DNA of 6,616 nucleotides from an uncultured Prevotellaceae bacterium (GTDB lineage: Bacteria > Bacteroidota > Bacteroidia > Bacteroidales > Bacteroidaceae), in contig CAMZHP010000186.1 of assembly GCA_947306845.1 (NCBI GenBank), forward strand, positions 1-6,616, in the 5' to 3' direction. Of this stretch, positions 6,452-6,616 are shown piece after piece; within the stretch, counting starts at the first letter, position 1; every line of letters starts with the position of its first letter. Below the pieces are notes generated by a model. It was not told the DNA's origin and searched no databases. It saw only the letters and a program-made list of their open reading frames with translations. Made by a program: the position numbers and the translations under genes.

Positions 6452-6476
6452 GCACAGGCCTGCTGAGGGCATGTGC
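6452..6476 (+). promoter_or_regulatory. Strong hairpin in the rpsI-rpsB gap, candidate rpsB leader element or mRNA processing site
   Basis: The 139-bp gap (6407-6545) holds one good hairpin: GCACA (6452-6456) pairs with TGTGC (6472-6476), and after a G/A mismatch GCC (6458-6460) pairs with GGC (6468-6470), capped by a U-G pair and a five-base loop. A weaker outer stem, CTGGCG (6439-6444) with CGCTGG (6487-6492), could enclose it with wobble pairs. No T-run follows, so it is not a classic terminator. No convincing TAnnTTTG box is seen in the gap, so rpsB may be read through from rplM. The last 45 bp before rpsB are AT-rich. Confidence 0.45.
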
Positions 6477-6545
6477 CATGATTACCCGCTGGCTGGTTAG
6501 AAACAACTAAAAGGAAAGTAAACAATTTTATAATCAACAACAATC

Positions 6546-6616
6546 ATGTCAAGAACAAATTTTGATATGCTGCTGCAGGCTGGCTGTCACTTCGGCCACC
6601 TCCGCCGCAAATGGAA
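6546..6616 (+). CDS. rpsB: 30S ribosomal protein S2 (uS2), N-terminal part
   Basis: The frame opens at the ATG at 6546 and runs off the right edge after 23 complete codons. The start MSRTNFDMLLQAGCHFGHLR, followed by RKW, is the highly conserved S2 N-terminus (LLxAGxHFGH motif), here in the form I recall from Bacteroidetes. S2 binds the small-subunit platform late in assembly, together with S1. The rplM-rpsI-rpsB order is typical of this phylum, where tsf usually comes next. No Shine-Dalgarno sequence is seen; the upstream region is AT-rich. Only the start is visible, so integrity cannot be judged. Confidence 0.95.
   Translation, partial: MSRTNFDMLLQAGCHFGHLRRKW

Noticed and set aside
1..6616. 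Defence system, mobile element, CRISPR array, tRNA or prophage
   Set aside because: No transposase, integrase, regularly spaced direct repeats, tRNA cloverleaf or phage gene could be seen; every long frame in use is assigned to a housekeeping or exported protein.

Overview
The window looks like a chromosomal segment of a member of the Bacteroidales, most likely Prevotella-like. Three things point there. The ribosomal proteins L13, S9 and S2 have Bacteroidetes-type sequences in the rplM-rpsI-rpsB order. The promoters carry the Bacteroidetes -7 box TAnnTTTG with a TTTG element 19-20 bp upstream. Start codons lack Shine-Dalgarno sequences and sit behind AT-rich leaders. The genus is a guess. Nothing suggests a phage, plasmid, insertion sequence, CRISPR array or recent transfer.

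The left two thirds (1-5222) is read entirely on the minus strand as two transcription units. The right unit starts at a promoter around 5228-5259. It encodes a large exported protein (2631-5222) predicted to have an alpha/alpha-toroid plus beta-sandwich fold like polysaccharide lyases. Its stop codon overlaps the start of trmD (1954-2634, tRNA m1G37 methyltransferase) in an ATGA, so the two are probably translationally coupled. The trmD stop codon lies inside a decaying 7-bp tandem repeat (1914-1962). The left unit starts at a second promoter (1804-1834) and encodes an M24B proline-specific metallopeptidase (382-1773), then after 46 bp an exported C1B cysteine aminopeptidase that runs off the left edge (335 to 1). 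The two minus-strand promoters are 26/33 identical, including their spacers.

From 5223 to 5546 is a 324-bp divergent intergenic region. It holds the minus-strand promoter with a 13-bp palindrome on its -33 box, a second palindrome further upstream, a short direct repeat, the plus-strand promoter (-7 box 5395-5402) and a roughly 140-nt structured leader in front of rplM.

The right end is read on the plus strand: rplM (5547-6008), rpsI (6017-6406), a 139-bp gap with a strong hairpin, and the start of rpsB (6546 to the edge). The gap hairpin and the rplM leader are candidate autogenous control elements.

Most of the window is ordinary housekeeping. I do not see a clearly new multi-gene system. 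The items most worth a second look are the unassigned exported toroid protein coupled to trmD, its promoter and operator arrangement with a start codon almost on the transcription start, the shared promoter block, the rplM leader with mutually exclusive stems, and the repeat-encoded end of TrmD.
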